In this document: positions 25,304-32,854 of the stretch, piece by piece
Layout: the number at the start of each line of letters is the position of its first letter
Position numbering within the stretch: the first letter of the stretch is position 1
Origin: Patulibacter defluvii
GTDB lineage: Bacteria; Actinomycetota; Thermoleophilia; Solirubrobacterales; Solirubrobacteraceae
Length of the DNA: 64,000 nucleotides
Assembly: GCF_034096925.1 (NCBI RefSeq)
Contig: NZ_JAWZSQ010000005.1
Coordinates: forward strand, 124,001 to 188,000
Reading direction: 5' to 3'
The notes under the pieces: model-generated
Told to the model about the DNA's origin: nothing
What the model saw: only the letters and a program-made list of their open reading frames with translations
Database searches by the model: none
Program-made: the position numbers and the translations under genes

Positions 25304-25337
25304 GCGCCGATCCTACGCGGCGCTATCGTCGGCGGCG
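25304..25337. promoter_or_regulatory. 34-nt divergent promoter for two leaderless genes (GNAT gene and ftsY)
   Basis: The minus-strand -10 is TAGGAT at 25315-25310, 6 nt from GTG 25303. The plus-strand -10 is TATCGT at 25324-25329, 8 nt from ATG 25338. Each -35 region would fall on or inside the start codon region of the opposite gene, so the polymerases should compete. Confidence 0.55.
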
Positions 25338-26369
25338 ATGGCGCGCGAGTGGACCGAGCTCTTCACCCTCGACGAGGCGCGCGCCGGTGCGCTGACCGCG
25401 GCCGCCGACGCGCCCGAGAAGCGCGGTCGCTTCTTCAAGCGGCTGCGCCAGAACCTGAAGAAGACCCGCGACGCGCTCGGCGCCGAGCTGACGCAGACGC
25501 TCTTCGACAACCTCGACGACGAGACCTGGGAGCGCCTGGAGGAGGCGCTGATCATGGCCGACGTCGGGGCCAAGGCCACGGCCGAGATCGTCGGCCGGCT
25601 GGAGCAGGAGGCGACCACCGGCGGCACCACCGATCCGGCGGCGCTGCAGGACCGCCTGACCGAGCTGCTGGCCGAGGCGGCGCGGCCCGACGGCGAGGCC
25701 ACGATCGACCTCCGCCACGGGCCGACGGTGATCATGGTCTGCGGGGTCAACGGCACCGGCAAGACGACCTCGATCGGCAAGCTGGCCCACACGCTGGCGA
25801 CCCAGCTCGGCCAGAAGGTCGTGCTCGGCGCGGCCGACACCTTCCGCGCGGCGGCGGTCGAGCAGCTCCAGATCTGGGGCGAGCGGGCCGGCGTCGAGGT
25901 CGTGGCCAGCGTGCCGGGCGGGGCCAGCGACCCGGCGTCGGTGGCGTTCGAGGCGGTCCGCCGCGGTCGCGAGGCCGGGGCCGACGTGGTGATCGTCGAC
26001 ACCGCCGGCCGGCTCCACACCCAGCTGCCGCTGATGGAGGAGCTGGCCAAGGTCCGGCGGGTGATCGAGAAGCAGATGCCCGGTGCCCCGCACGAGATCC
26101 TCCTGACCGTCGACTCGACCACCGGCCAGAACGGGCTCCGCCAGGCGAAGGAGTTCTCGCAGGCGGCGCCGGTGACCGGGATCGTCCTGACCAAGCTCGA
26201 CGGCAGCGCCAAGGGCGGGATCGCGATCGCGATCGCCCAGGAGCTGTCGATCCCGGTCAAGCTGATCGGGATCGGCGAGGCGCTGGAGGACCTGCGCCCG
26301 TTCGACGCCGACGACTTCGCCAGCGCCCTGATCCGCCCGGACGAGCGCGACCCGCTGGCCGCGGGCTGA
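25338..26369 (+). CDS. ftsY: Signal recognition particle receptor FtsY
   Basis: A 343-residue SRP GTPase that docks Ffh-ribosome complexes at the membrane. An N-terminal amphipathic/N domain (KRGRFFKRLRQNLKKTRDAL) precedes the G domain: G1 GVNGTGKTTSIGK, insertion box GAADTFRAAAVEQL, G3 DTAGRL, G4 TKLDGSAKGG. It lacks the long acidic A domain, as is usual in Gram-positives. ATG 25338 is chosen over an earlier GTG because of the -10 hexamer and because the earlier reading would cross the divergent gene. Confidence 0.95.
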   Translation: MAREWTELFTLDEARAGALTAAADAPEKRGRFFKRLRQNLKKTRDALGAELTQTLFDNLDDETWERLEEALIMADVGAKATAEIVGRLEQEATTGGTTDPAALQDRLTELLAEAARPDGEATIDLRHGPTVIMVCGVNGTGKTTSIGKLAHTLATQLGQKVVLGAADTFRAAAVEQLQIWGERAGVEVVASVPGGASDPASVAFEAVRRGREAGADVVIVDTAGRLHTQLPLMEELAKVRRVIEKQMPGAPHEILLTVDSTTGQNGLRQAKEFSQAAPVTGIVLTKLDGSAKGGIAIAIAQELSIPVKLIGIGEALEDLRPFDADDFASALIRPDERDPLAAG

Positions 26370-26422
26370 GGGCGGCCGCCGCGGGCGACGGTCCGCGCTC
26401 GCTGGCGCGGCTCCGCTCCCGG

Positions 26423-26428
26423 TAGATT
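26423..26428 (+). promoter_or_regulatory. -10 element (TAGATT) for the nfeD-like gene
   Basis: TAGATT ends 8 nt before ATG 26437, predicting a leaderless transcript. Confidence 0.5.
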
Positions 26429-26436
26429 CCGCGGCA

Positions 26437-26865
26437 ATGGAGGACTGGATCGTCTGGCTCCTGATCGCGGTCGGCTTCGGCGTCGCCGAGGCGCTGACGC
26501 TGTCGCTGTTCCTGGCCCCCTTCGCGGCCGGGGCGGCGGGGGCGACGATCGTGGCCGGCGCCGGCGGTGACTTGGCCCCGCAGGTGGTGGTCTTCGCCGT
26601 CGTGACCGCGGTCTGCATGCTGCTCTTCCGCCCGATCGCCCGCCGCCACCTGCGCCAGCCCTCGACCACGCGGACCGGCACCGCGGCCCTGATCGGCCGG
26701 ACCGCGCTGGTGCTGCAGCCGCTGACCGGTCCCGAGGGCGCCGGCCAGATCCGGCTCGAGGGCGAGGTCTGGACCGCGCGGACCGAGGACGGGGCCGAGA
26801 TCCCGGCCGGCCACACGGTCACGGTGCTGGAGATCCGCGGCGCGACCGCGATCGTCACCGACTGA
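26437..26865 (+). CDS. NfeD family membrane protein
   Basis: A 142-residue protein with two or three membrane helices in the first 70 residues (WIVWLLIAVGFGVAEALTL and QVVVFAVVTAVCMLLF) and a C-terminal OB-fold domain (GRTALVLQPLTGPEGAGQIRLEGEVW), the NfeDb architecture. Members pair with SPFH/stomatin proteins, exactly as here, where an SPFH gene follows 59 nt later. They probably organise membrane microdomains. Confidence 0.88.
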   Translation: MEDWIVWLLIAVGFGVAEALTLSLFLAPFAAGAAGATIVAGAGGDLAPQVVVFAVVTAVCMLLFRPIARRHLRQPSTTRTGTAALIGRTALVLQPLTGPEGAGQIRLEGEVWTARTEDGAEIPAGHTVTVLEIRGATAIVTD

Positions 26866-26884
26866 CGGCCGCCGCGCCAGCGAC

Positions 26885-26890
26885 TAGTCT
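26885..26890 (+). promoter_or_regulatory. Possible -10 element (TAGTCT) for the SPFH gene
   Basis: TAGTCT about 34 nt before GTG 26925. The leader contains AGGAGC near 26914-26919, a usable ribosome-binding site, so this gene is leadered. Confidence 0.35.
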
Positions 26891-26924
26891 CCGGCCTCCC
26901 CGACGCTGAACCCAGGAGCTTCCC

Positions 26925-27818
26925 GTGGTCATCGCCATCCTCGCCATCCTCGCGCTGTTCGCCCTGCTGCTGGCGGCCAAGACGGTGCGCATCATCCCCC
27001 AGGCCCGCGCCGGGATCGTGGAGCGGCTGGGGCGCTACCAGCGCACGCTCGATCCGGGCCTGCGGATCACGGTGCCGTTCATCGACCGGCTGCTGCCGCT
27101 GCTCGACCTCCGCGAGCAGGTCGTCAGCTTCCCGCCGAACGCGGTGATCACCGAGGACAACGTCTCGGTCGGCATCGACACGGTCCTCTACTTCCAGATC
27201 ACCGATCCGAAGGCGTCCACCTACGAGGTCGCCAACCCGATGCAGGCGATCGAGCAGCTGACGGTGACCACGCTGCGGAACGTGATCGGCGGCCTGACGC
27301 TGGAGCAGACGCTGACCTCGCGCGACGAGATCAACGGCCAGCTGCGGACGGTCCTCGACGAGGCGACCGGCAAGTGGGGCATCCGCGTCGGCCGCGTCGA
27401 GCTGAAGGCGATCGATCCGCCCGGGTCGATCCAGGAGGCGATGGAGAAGCAGATGCGGGCCGAGCGCGACCGCCGCGCCGCGATCCTCAACGCCGAGGGC
27501 GTCAAGCAGTCGCAGATCCTCACCGCCCAGGGCGAGAAGGAGTCGGCGGTGCTGAAGGCCGAGGGCGCCAAGCAGTCGGCGATCCTCCGCGCCGAGGGCG
27601 AGGCGAAGGCGATCGGGACCGTCTTCGAGGCGATCCACGCCGGCCGGCCCGACCAGGAGTTGCTGAGCTACCAGTACCTGCAGATGCTGCCGGAGCTGGC
27701 CAAGGGCGAGGCGAACAAGGTCTGGGTGATCCCGTCCGAGTTCACGAAGGCGCTGTCGGGGATCGGCGGCGTGCTGAACCCGGGCGACAAGCCGCCGACC
27801 AGCGGGCCGGCGGCCTAG
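26925..27818 (+). CDS. SPFH/band-7 (stomatin, QmcA-like) membrane protein
   Basis: A 297-residue membrane-anchored scaffold protein. One N-terminal helix (MVIAILAILALFALLLAA) is followed by the SPFH domain: IIPQARAGIVERLGRYQRTL, PFIDRLLPLLDLREQVVSFPP, and ITDPKASTYEVANPMQAIEQL. A C-terminal coiled coil (about 180-235) contains near-perfect 11-residue repeats of the form AEGxKQSxILxA. It is usually partnered with NfeD proteins. Confidence 0.92.
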   Translation: MVIAILAILALFALLLAAKTVRIIPQARAGIVERLGRYQRTLDPGLRITVPFIDRLLPLLDLREQVVSFPPNAVITEDNVSVGIDTVLYFQITDPKASTYEVANPMQAIEQLTVTTLRNVIGGLTLEQTLTSRDEINGQLRTVLDEATGKWGIRVGRVELKAIDPPGSIQEAMEKQMRAERDRRAAILNAEGVKQSQILTAQGEKESAVLKAEGAKQSAILRAEGEAKAIGTVFEAIHAGRPDQELLSYQYLQMLPELAKGEANKVWVIPSEFTKALSGIGGVLNPGDKPPTSGPAA

Positions 27819-27827
27819 CCGCCCTCC

Positions 27828-27866
27828 GCGCGACCGCGACCGCGACGCTCGTCGCCGCGGTCGCGC
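27828..27866 (+). terminator. GC-rich stem-loop after the SPFH gene
   Basis: An 11-bp perfect stem, GCGCGACCGCG (27828-27838) with CGCGGTCGCGC (27856-27866), around a 17-nt loop. It lies 10 nt after the SPFH stop and ends 21 nt before the next ATG. No T-tract follows, so it could be a terminator or an mRNA-stabilising hairpin. Confidence 0.5.
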
Positions 27867-27887
27867 CTCCGGTCGCCGTCGCGCGCC

Positions 27888-28430
27888 ATGCACTGGATCC
27901 AGCGCAGCGTCGACCTGCCGCTGCCGCCGGCGGTCGCCTTCCCGCTGACGGTCGAGCCGGGCACGATCGACCGCTGGCTGGTCCAGGTCCGCGAGGTCCG
28001 GCCGCGCGGCTTCCTCCACTTCCGGCCGCGGGTCCGCCACGGCGGGATCGCGCTGGTGCTCGACGTCCGCGTGCGGCGGGCGATCGTGCCCGAGCTGCTC
28101 GAGGTCGAGGTCGACTGGCGCGCGGTCACCGCGCGGGTGGTGCTGGAGCTGGAGGCGACCGGCGACGGCGGCTCGCGGGCGACGATGCGGATCGGGCTCG
28201 ACCTGCCGCTGAGCCTGCGGATCGCCCGCCGCGGGATCGCCGCCGAGCTGTCGCGGATGATGGCCGCCGACCTCCGGCGGCTGCGGCGGCTGGCCCGCGA
28301 GCAGGCGGGGGAGGCGGTCGCGGTCGAGCCCGACGAGGAGGACGACGAGGTCGGGGCCGAGCCGCCGGCCGAGGAGTGGGACGACGTCGACGGCCCCGAC
28401 CCCGACCCCGACCCCGACCCGCTCCGCTGA
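27888..28430 (+). CDS. SRPBCC (polyketide cyclase/START-like) protein, tentative
   Basis: A 180-residue protein. The N-terminal 140 residues look like a helix-grip SRPBCC fold: WIQRSVDLPLPPAVAFPLTVEPGTIDRWL at the start, alternating beta strands with ELEATGDGGSRATMRIGLDL, and a long C-terminal helix IAAELSRMMAADLRRLRRLA. The tail is acidic and ends in a PDPDPDPDP run produced by a short tandem repeat in the DNA. Ligand unknown; the assignment rests on pattern only. Confidence 0.6.
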   Translation: MHWIQRSVDLPLPPAVAFPLTVEPGTIDRWLVQVREVRPRGFLHFRPRVRHGGIALVLDVRVRRAIVPELLEVEVDWRAVTARVVLELEATGDGGSRATMRIGLDLPLSLRIARRGIAAELSRMMAADLRRLRRLAREQAGEAVAVEPDEEDDEVGAEPPAEEWDDVDGPDPDPDPDPLR

Positions 28431-28463
28431 CCAGCCGCCGACCCCGCGCGGCCCGCGCCGTGC

Positions 28464-28469
28464 GACACT
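28464..28469 (+). promoter_or_regulatory. Weak -10-like hexamer (GACACT) for ffh
   Basis: GACACT ends 9 nt before GTG 28479. It departs from TANNNT at the first base, so this is a weaker call than the other leaderless promoters. Confidence 0.3.
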
Positions 28470-28478
28470 GACGGGCCC

Positions 28479-29900
28479 GTGTTCGACGCGCTCTCCGAGA
28501 AGCTCCAGGCCACGCTCGACGACGTCCGCCAGCGCGGCACGCTGACCGAGGCCGACGTCAACGCCGCGATGCGCGAGATCCGTCTCGCGCTGCTCGAGGC
28601 CGACGTCAACTTCAAGGTCGTGAAGTCGTTCACGAACACGGTCAAGGAGCGCTGCCTCGGCGCCGACGTGCTCGGCCAGCTGAACCCCGGCCAGCAGGTG
28701 GTCGGGATCGTCCACGAGGAGCTCGTCGGGCTGCTCGGCGGCGAGTCGATCGAGCTGGAGTTCTCGCCCCGGCCGCCGACGGTGATCCTGATGTCCGGTC
28801 TCCAGGGCTCGGGCAAGACGACCGCGGTCGCGAAGCTGGCGAAGTACCTCAAGGAGGAGAAGGGCTCCTCGGTCGCGCTCGCCGCCTGCGACGTCCAGCG
28901 CCCGGCCGCGGTCGAGCAGCTGCGGCTGGTCGGCGGCCAGGCGGGGGCGACGGTCTACGACCGCGGCACCGAGCTGCCGGCGCTCGACGTCGCGCGCTGG
29001 GCGCTCGACCAGGCGAAGCAGGACGGCAAGGACGTCCTGATCGTCGACACCGCCGGCCGGCTCCACGTCGACGCCGAGCTGATGGCCGAGCTGGTGGCGA
29101 TCCGCGACGCGGTCCGCCCGCAGACGGTGCTGCTGACGGTCGACGCGATGACCGGTCAGGACGCGGTCAACGTCGCCGAGCAGTTCTCGGCCGCGGCCGG
29201 CTTCGACGGCGTGGTGATGTCGAAGCTCGACGGCGACGCCCGCGGCGGCGCGGCGCTGTCGGTCAAGGCGGTCACCGGCAAGCCGATCCTGTTCGCCTCG
29301 ACCGGCGAGAAGCTCGGCGACTTCCAGGTCTTCCACCCGGACCGGATGGCGCAGCGGATCCTCGGCATGGGCGACGTGCTGTCGCTGGTCGAGAGCGCCC
29401 AGCGCCAGTTCGACGAGGCCGACGCGAAGGACCTGGAGCGCAAGTTCCGCCGCAACGAGTTCACGCTCGAGGACTTCCTCAAGCAGATGAAGATGATCCG
29501 GCGGATGGGCCCGCTCTCGAAGGTCCTCGGGATGCTGCCGGGCGTCGGGTCGCAGCTCCAGGGCGCCCAGATCGACGACCGCGAGATGGACCGCGTCGAG
29601 GCGATCATCCTCTCGATGACGGCCAAGGAGCGGCGCAACCCGGAGCTGATCAAGGGCTCGCGGCGGCTGCGGATCGCCAAGGGCTCGGGCACCAGCGTCC
29701 AGCAGGTCAACCAGCTGGTGAAGAACTTCCAGCAGATGCGCAAGGTCATGAAGCAGATGACCAAGGGCGGCATGCGCGACATGGCCGGGCTGCTGAACCA
29801 GGCCGGCGGCCCCGGCGGACCGGGGATGCCCGGTGCCGGCGGGGGCAACGCGGCCGGTGTCCGCGGCGGCAGCCGGGCGGCCCGTCGGCGGCGGCGCTAG
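28479..29900 (+). CDS. ffh: Signal recognition particle protein Ffh
   Basis: A 473-residue SRP54 GTPase. The NG domain has MSGLQGSGKTTAVAKLA (G1), AACDVQRPAAVEQL, DTAGRLHVDAELM (G3) and SKLDGDARGG (G4). The Met-rich M domain (about residues 300-430), with LKQMKMIRRMGPLSKVLGMLPG and an SSM..RERRNPELI-like segment, binds SRP RNA and signal peptides. The last 40 residues are Gly-rich and end in an Arg cluster. No 4.5S RNA gene was recognised in the window. It lies upstream of rpsP, the usual order. Confidence 0.95.
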   Translation: MFDALSEKLQATLDDVRQRGTLTEADVNAAMREIRLALLEADVNFKVVKSFTNTVKERCLGADVLGQLNPGQQVVGIVHEELVGLLGGESIELEFSPRPPTVILMSGLQGSGKTTAVAKLAKYLKEEKGSSVALAACDVQRPAAVEQLRLVGGQAGATVYDRGTELPALDVARWALDQAKQDGKDVLIVDTAGRLHVDAELMAELVAIRDAVRPQTVLLTVDAMTGQDAVNVAEQFSAAAGFDGVVMSKLDGDARGGAALSVKAVTGKPILFASTGEKLGDFQVFHPDRMAQRILGMGDVLSLVESAQRQFDEADAKDLERKFRRNEFTLEDFLKQMKMIRRMGPLSKVLGMLPGVGSQLQGAQIDDREMDRVEAIILSMTAKERRNPELIKGSRRLRIAKGSGTSVQQVNQLVKNFQQMRKVMKQMTKGGMRDMAGLLNQAGGPGGPGMPGAGGGNAAGVRGGSRAARRRRR

Positions 29901-29930
29901 ACCGCACGTCGCCGATCGGCCCCCGTCCGC

Positions 29931-29936
29931 TAAGGT
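29931..29936 (+). promoter_or_regulatory. -10 element (TAAGGT) with leader, rpsP operon
   Basis: TAAGGT in GCTAAGGT lies 72 nt before GTG 30009. The leader carries GAAGGA near 29999-30004, a good ribosome-binding site. This promoter probably drives rpsP-khpA-rimM-trmD. Confidence 0.45.
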
Positions 29937-30008
29937 TCTCTGCCTTGGCGCCAGGCGTTCGTACCCGCGTGCGCCGTTCCCAAGACCTGTTTTGAACGAA
30001 GGACGTCC

Positions 30009-30254
30009 GTGGCTGTCGCACTGAGGCTCACCCGCGTGGGGGCCAAGAAGAACCCCGTCTGGCGCGTCGTCGCCACCGATTCCCGCAACCCGCGCGATGG
30101 GCGCGTGATCGAGACCATCGGTCGCTACAACGCCCAGACCGAGCCGTCGACGGTCGTCCTCGACGAGGAGCGCATCCAGCACTGGCTCAGCGTCGGCGCC
30201 CAGCCGTCGGCCGCGGTCAAGAAGCTGATGCGCATCCAGGGCATCAAGGCCTGA
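30009..30254 (+). CDS. rpsP: Small ribosomal subunit protein bS16
   Basis: An 81-residue 30S protein with LRLTRVGAKKNPVWRVVATDS and IGRYNAQTEP, the S16 signature, at the normal length. First gene of the conserved rpsP-khpA-rimM-trmD operon. The GTG start has a Shine-Dalgarno (GAAGGA) 4-5 nt upstream. Confidence 0.96.
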   Translation: MAVALRLTRVGAKKNPVWRVVATDSRNPRDGRVIETIGRYNAQTEPSTVVLDEERIQHWLSVGAQPSAAVKKLMRIQGIKA

Positions 30255-30279
30255 TCCGACTCATCCGCGGGAGCCCCCG

Positions 30280-30528
30280 GTGATCGACGAGCTCCTGGCC
30301 GACCTCACCCGCGCGATCGTCGACGATCCCGACGCGGTCGAGGTCGAGCGGATCGAGGAGGAGGACGACGGCACCGTCGTCCTCGAGCTGCGAGTCGCCG
30401 AGGGCGACTACGGCAAGGTGATCGGCCGCGGCGGCCGCACGGCGTTCGCGCTGCGGACCGTCGTCAAGGTCGTCGCCGCCCACCAGGACCGGCGCGTCCT
30501 CGTCGACATCGTCGACGACGAAGGCTGA
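30280..30528 (+). CDS. khpA: KhpA-type KH-domain RNA-binding protein
   Basis: An 82-residue single KH-domain protein. The GxxG loop is in GKVIGRGGRTA (Gly-Arg-Gly-Gly). KhpA pairs with KhpB/Jag in other Gram-positives to bind mRNA and influence division. Its place between rpsP and rimM is invariant in this phylum. Three nt separate it from rimM. Confidence 0.93.
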   Translation: MIDELLADLTRAIVDDPDAVEVERIEEEDDGTVVLELRVAEGDYGKVIGRGGRTAFALRTVVKVVAAHQDRRVLVDIVDDEG

Positions 30529-30531
30529 GGC

Positions 30532-31134
30532 GTGGCCCCCGCGGCCGCGCCCGGTGACGCCTCCCCGCAGGCGCCGCCCGGCTTCGTCAGCGCCGGTCGG
30601 GTCGGCCGTCCCCACGGCCTCGACGGCAGCTTCTACGTGACCCGTCCGCGGGCGCGCCTGCTGGCCGTCGTCGATCAGGTGCACGTCGCCGGCGCCCCGC
30701 GCCCGATCGACCGCCGCACGGGCACCGACGCCAAGCCGCTGCTACGCCTGGCCGGCGTCGCCAGCCGCGAGGCGATCGACGCCCTCCGTGGTGAGGAGCT
30801 GTACGTCCCCCGCCAGGCCACCCCGGACCTGCCCGAGGACGAGTACTGGCCCGAGGACCTGGTCGGCCTGACCGTCCGCTCCCGCAGCGGCCGGCCGGTC
30901 GGCGTCGTCGAGGCCGTCCGCGAGCTGCCCTCGTGCGACGTGCTCGAGGTTCGTCGCCCCGAGGGCGAGGAGCTGCTGGTCCCGCTGACCCATGACGCGG
31001 TTCCGGAGCTGGACGTCGCCGGCGGCACGGCGACGGTCGACCTGGAGTTCCTCGGCGAGGAGGAGCCGGCGGCGGGTGAGGGCGAGGGCGCGGCCGGCCC
31101 CGCCGAGGAACCGGACGCGCCGAGCCGCGGCTGA
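30532..31134 (+). CDS. rimM: Ribosome maturation factor RimM
   Basis: A 200-residue 16S-processing factor that binds uS19 during 30S head assembly. The N-terminal RimM domain shows SAGRVGRPHGLDGSFYV; the PRC-barrel domain shows EDEYWPEDLVGLTV, GVVEAVRELPSCDVLEV and LLVPLTHDAVPELD. It has a 15-residue N-terminal and a 30-residue acidic C-terminal extension. GTG 30532 lies 3 nt after khpA. Confidence 0.94.
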   Translation: MAPAAAPGDASPQAPPGFVSAGRVGRPHGLDGSFYVTRPRARLLAVVDQVHVAGAPRPIDRRTGTDAKPLLRLAGVASREAIDALRGEELYVPRQATPDLPEDEYWPEDLVGLTVRSRSGRPVGVVEAVRELPSCDVLEVRRPEGEELLVPLTHDAVPELDVAGGTATVDLEFLGEEEPAAGEGEGAAGPAEEPDAPSRG

Positions 31135-31148
31135 GGCAGGATGGTCCG

Positions 31149-32033
31149 GTGCAGCTCGACGTCCTGACGCTCTTCCCCGAGTGGTTCGGCTGGTTCCGCG
31201 GCCAGCGCCACGTGCGCAACGCCCTCGAGGCCGGCCACGAGCTGCGGACCTTCAACCCCCGCGATCACACCGAGCTGTCGGGCCGCCAGGTCGACGACAC
31301 CCCGTTCGGCGGCGGCGCGGGCATGGTCCTGCGCGTCGACGTGATGGACCGGGCCCTCTCGGCGATCTACGACCGCGATCCGGTCGAGCTCCGGACCCAG
31401 CGGCGCGTGATCGCCCTGACCCCCGGCGGCCGCGTCCTCGACGACCGCTTCGTCGACGAGCTGGCGGCCGAGGAGGAGGGCATCACCCTGCTCTGCGGCC
31501 GCTACGAGGGCTTCGACGAGCGGATCGTCCAGCACTTCTGCTCCGACACCCTCTCGATCGGCCGCTACGTGATCGCCGGCGGCGAGCTGGCCGCCATGGT
31601 CGTCGCCGACGCCGTCCTCCGCAAGCTCCCGGGCGCCCTCGGCCACGAGGACTCGGCGGTCGAGGAGAGCTTCAGCGCCGCCCTCGGCGGCGACCCGGAG
31701 TACCCCCACTACACCCGCCCGGCCGAGTACCGCGGCTGGCGGGTGCCCGACGTGCTCCTCTCCGGCCACCACGGCGAGATCGACAGCTGGCGCCGCGCCC
31801 GCAGCCACGAGCGCGGCGACGAGGGCTCGCGCCTCGACCGCGACGACGACCTGCCGCCGGGCGCGCCGCCCGCCGCGGGCGGTGGGGGGCCGTCGGCGGC
31901 CGGTGGTCTGACTGCTGCGGGCGGTGGGGTGTCGCCGGCCGGTGGTCCGGCTGCTGCCGGTGGCGGGCCGTCGGCGGCTGGTGGTGCTGACGCGTCGCCC
32001 TCGACGCCCGACGGCGCTCCCGCCGACGACTGA
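31149..32033 (+). CDS. trmD: tRNA (guanine37-N1)-methyltransferase TrmD with low-complexity tail
   Basis: A 294-residue SPOUT methyltransferase that forms m1G37 in tRNA. The knot region has LLCGRYEGFDERI and SIGRYVIAGGELAAM; VEESF and YPHYTRPAEYRGWRVPDVLLSGHH follow. The usual SIGDYV is SIGRYV. The enzyme core ends near residue 232; residues 235-294 are an added Gly/Ala/Pro/Ser tail made of irregular repeats of the type GGPSAAGG. The coding DNA of the tail is a run of G-tracts. Confidence 0.93.
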   Translation: MQLDVLTLFPEWFGWFRGQRHVRNALEAGHELRTFNPRDHTELSGRQVDDTPFGGGAGMVLRVDVMDRALSAIYDRDPVELRTQRRVIALTPGGRVLDDRFVDELAAEEEGITLLCGRYEGFDERIVQHFCSDTLSIGRYVIAGGELAAMVVADAVLRKLPGALGHEDSAVEESFSAALGGDPEYPHYTRPAEYRGWRVPDVLLSGHHGEIDSWRRARSHERGDEGSRLDRDDDLPPGAPPAAGGGGPSAAGGLTAAGGGVSPAGGPAAAGGGPSAAGGADASPSTPDGAPADD

Positions 32034-32184
32034 CGTCGTGGCGCAGGCGTCGGTGGCCTCCGCGGCGTCGGCGGAGCCCGGCCAGCTCGGCGTCCCGGCG
32101 CGTCCTGCGTTCCCGCACCCCGTCCGCGTCGGGTCACGTCGGGGGCCCGGGGGAGGGGCACCGCGCGGCAGGGCCGTCCTCCGC

Positions 32185-32190
32185 TAACCT
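32185..32190 (+). promoter_or_regulatory. -10 element (TAACCT) for rplS
   Basis: TAACCT in GCTAACCT lies 61 nt before the rplS ATG. The 218-nt gap from trmD to rplS otherwise holds only GC-rich sequence with no gene. No clear Shine-Dalgarno precedes ATG 32252. Confidence 0.45.
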
Positions 32191-32251
32191 GGTGCATCTT
32201 GCCCGGTTCGCGCGCTGAGTTGCGCTCCCACGACCTCCGGGCCCCTCGCCG

Positions 32252-32821
32252 ATGACGACCGTGATCGAGAAGCTCGAGCGCAGCCAGCTCCGCTCCCACC
32301 CTGATTTCCAGCCGGGCGACCGCGTTCGCGTCCACTTCCAGGTGGTCGAGGGCAACCGTCGGCGCACCCAGGTCTTCGAGGGCATCGTCATCAAGCGCCA
32401 GGGCCACGGTGCGCGCGAGACCTTCACGGTCCGCAAGCAGTCGTTCGGGGTCGGCGTCGAGCGGACGTTCCCGCTCAGCTCGCCGAAGATCGAGAAGATC
32501 GACGTCGCCGCCCGCGGTGACGTCCGCCGCGCGAAGCTCTACTACCTGCGTGGTCGCGTCGGCAAGGCCGCCCGCGTGCGGGAGAAGCGCTACGTCGCTC
32601 CGGACGAGACCGCGGCCGCCGCGGCCCCGGTCGACGAGGCGCCCGCCGCCGAGGAGGCCCCGGTCGAGGAGGCCGTGGTCGAGGAGACCACCGCCGAGGC
32701 CCCGGTCGAGGAGACCCCGGCGGCCGAGGCCTCGGAGGCCACCGAGGCCCCGGAGGCGGCTGCCGCCGAGGCGCCGGCCGACGCGGACGCGGCGTCCGAC
32801 GACGCTCCCGCCCAGGCCTAG
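32252..32821 (+). CDS. rplS: Large ribosomal subunit protein bL19 with long acidic C-terminal extension
   Basis: A 189-residue protein. Residues 1-115 are a complete bL19 (FQPGDRVRVHFQVVEGNRRR, QVFEGIVIKRQGHG, ERTFPLSSPKIEKIDV, AKLYYLRGRVGKAARVREK). Residues about 117-189 are an extra tail made almost only of Glu, Ala, Pro, Val, Asp and Thr with no Lys or Arg, unusual for a ribosomal protein. Codon use is continuous across the junction and there is no frameshift sign. L19 sits at the subunit interface, so the tail should project from the ribosome. Confidence 0.95.
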   Translation: MTTVIEKLERSQLRSHPDFQPGDRVRVHFQVVEGNRRRTQVFEGIVIKRQGHGARETFTVRKQSFGVGVERTFPLSSPKIEKIDVAARGDVRRAKLYYLRGRVGKAARVREKRYVAPDETAAAAAPVDEAPAAEEAPVEEAVVEETTAEAPVEETPAAEASEATEAPEAAAAEAPADADAASDDAPAQA

Positions 32822-32854
32822 GCTCCAGCCGAGCCCGACCCCGACCGCACCACC

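Noticed and set aside
25248..25337. An upstream in-frame GTG start for ftsY
   Set aside because: It lies inside the divergent GNAT gene and upstream of the TATCGT -10; the downstream ATG gives a normal FtsY N-terminus.
28380..28430. Short tandem repeat encoding Pro-Asp at the end of the SRPBCC-like gene, considered as a phase-variable repeat
   Set aside because: The repeat unit is 6 nt (a multiple of 3), so length changes would not shift the frame.
25323..30182. A minus-strand open frame of more than 1600 codons opposite ftsY, nfeD, the SPFH gene and ffh
   Set aside because: It is antisense to strongly supported genes and has repetitive Arg/Ala/Gly/Pro composition. High GC removes stops from the opposite strand; no domain or start signal is visible.
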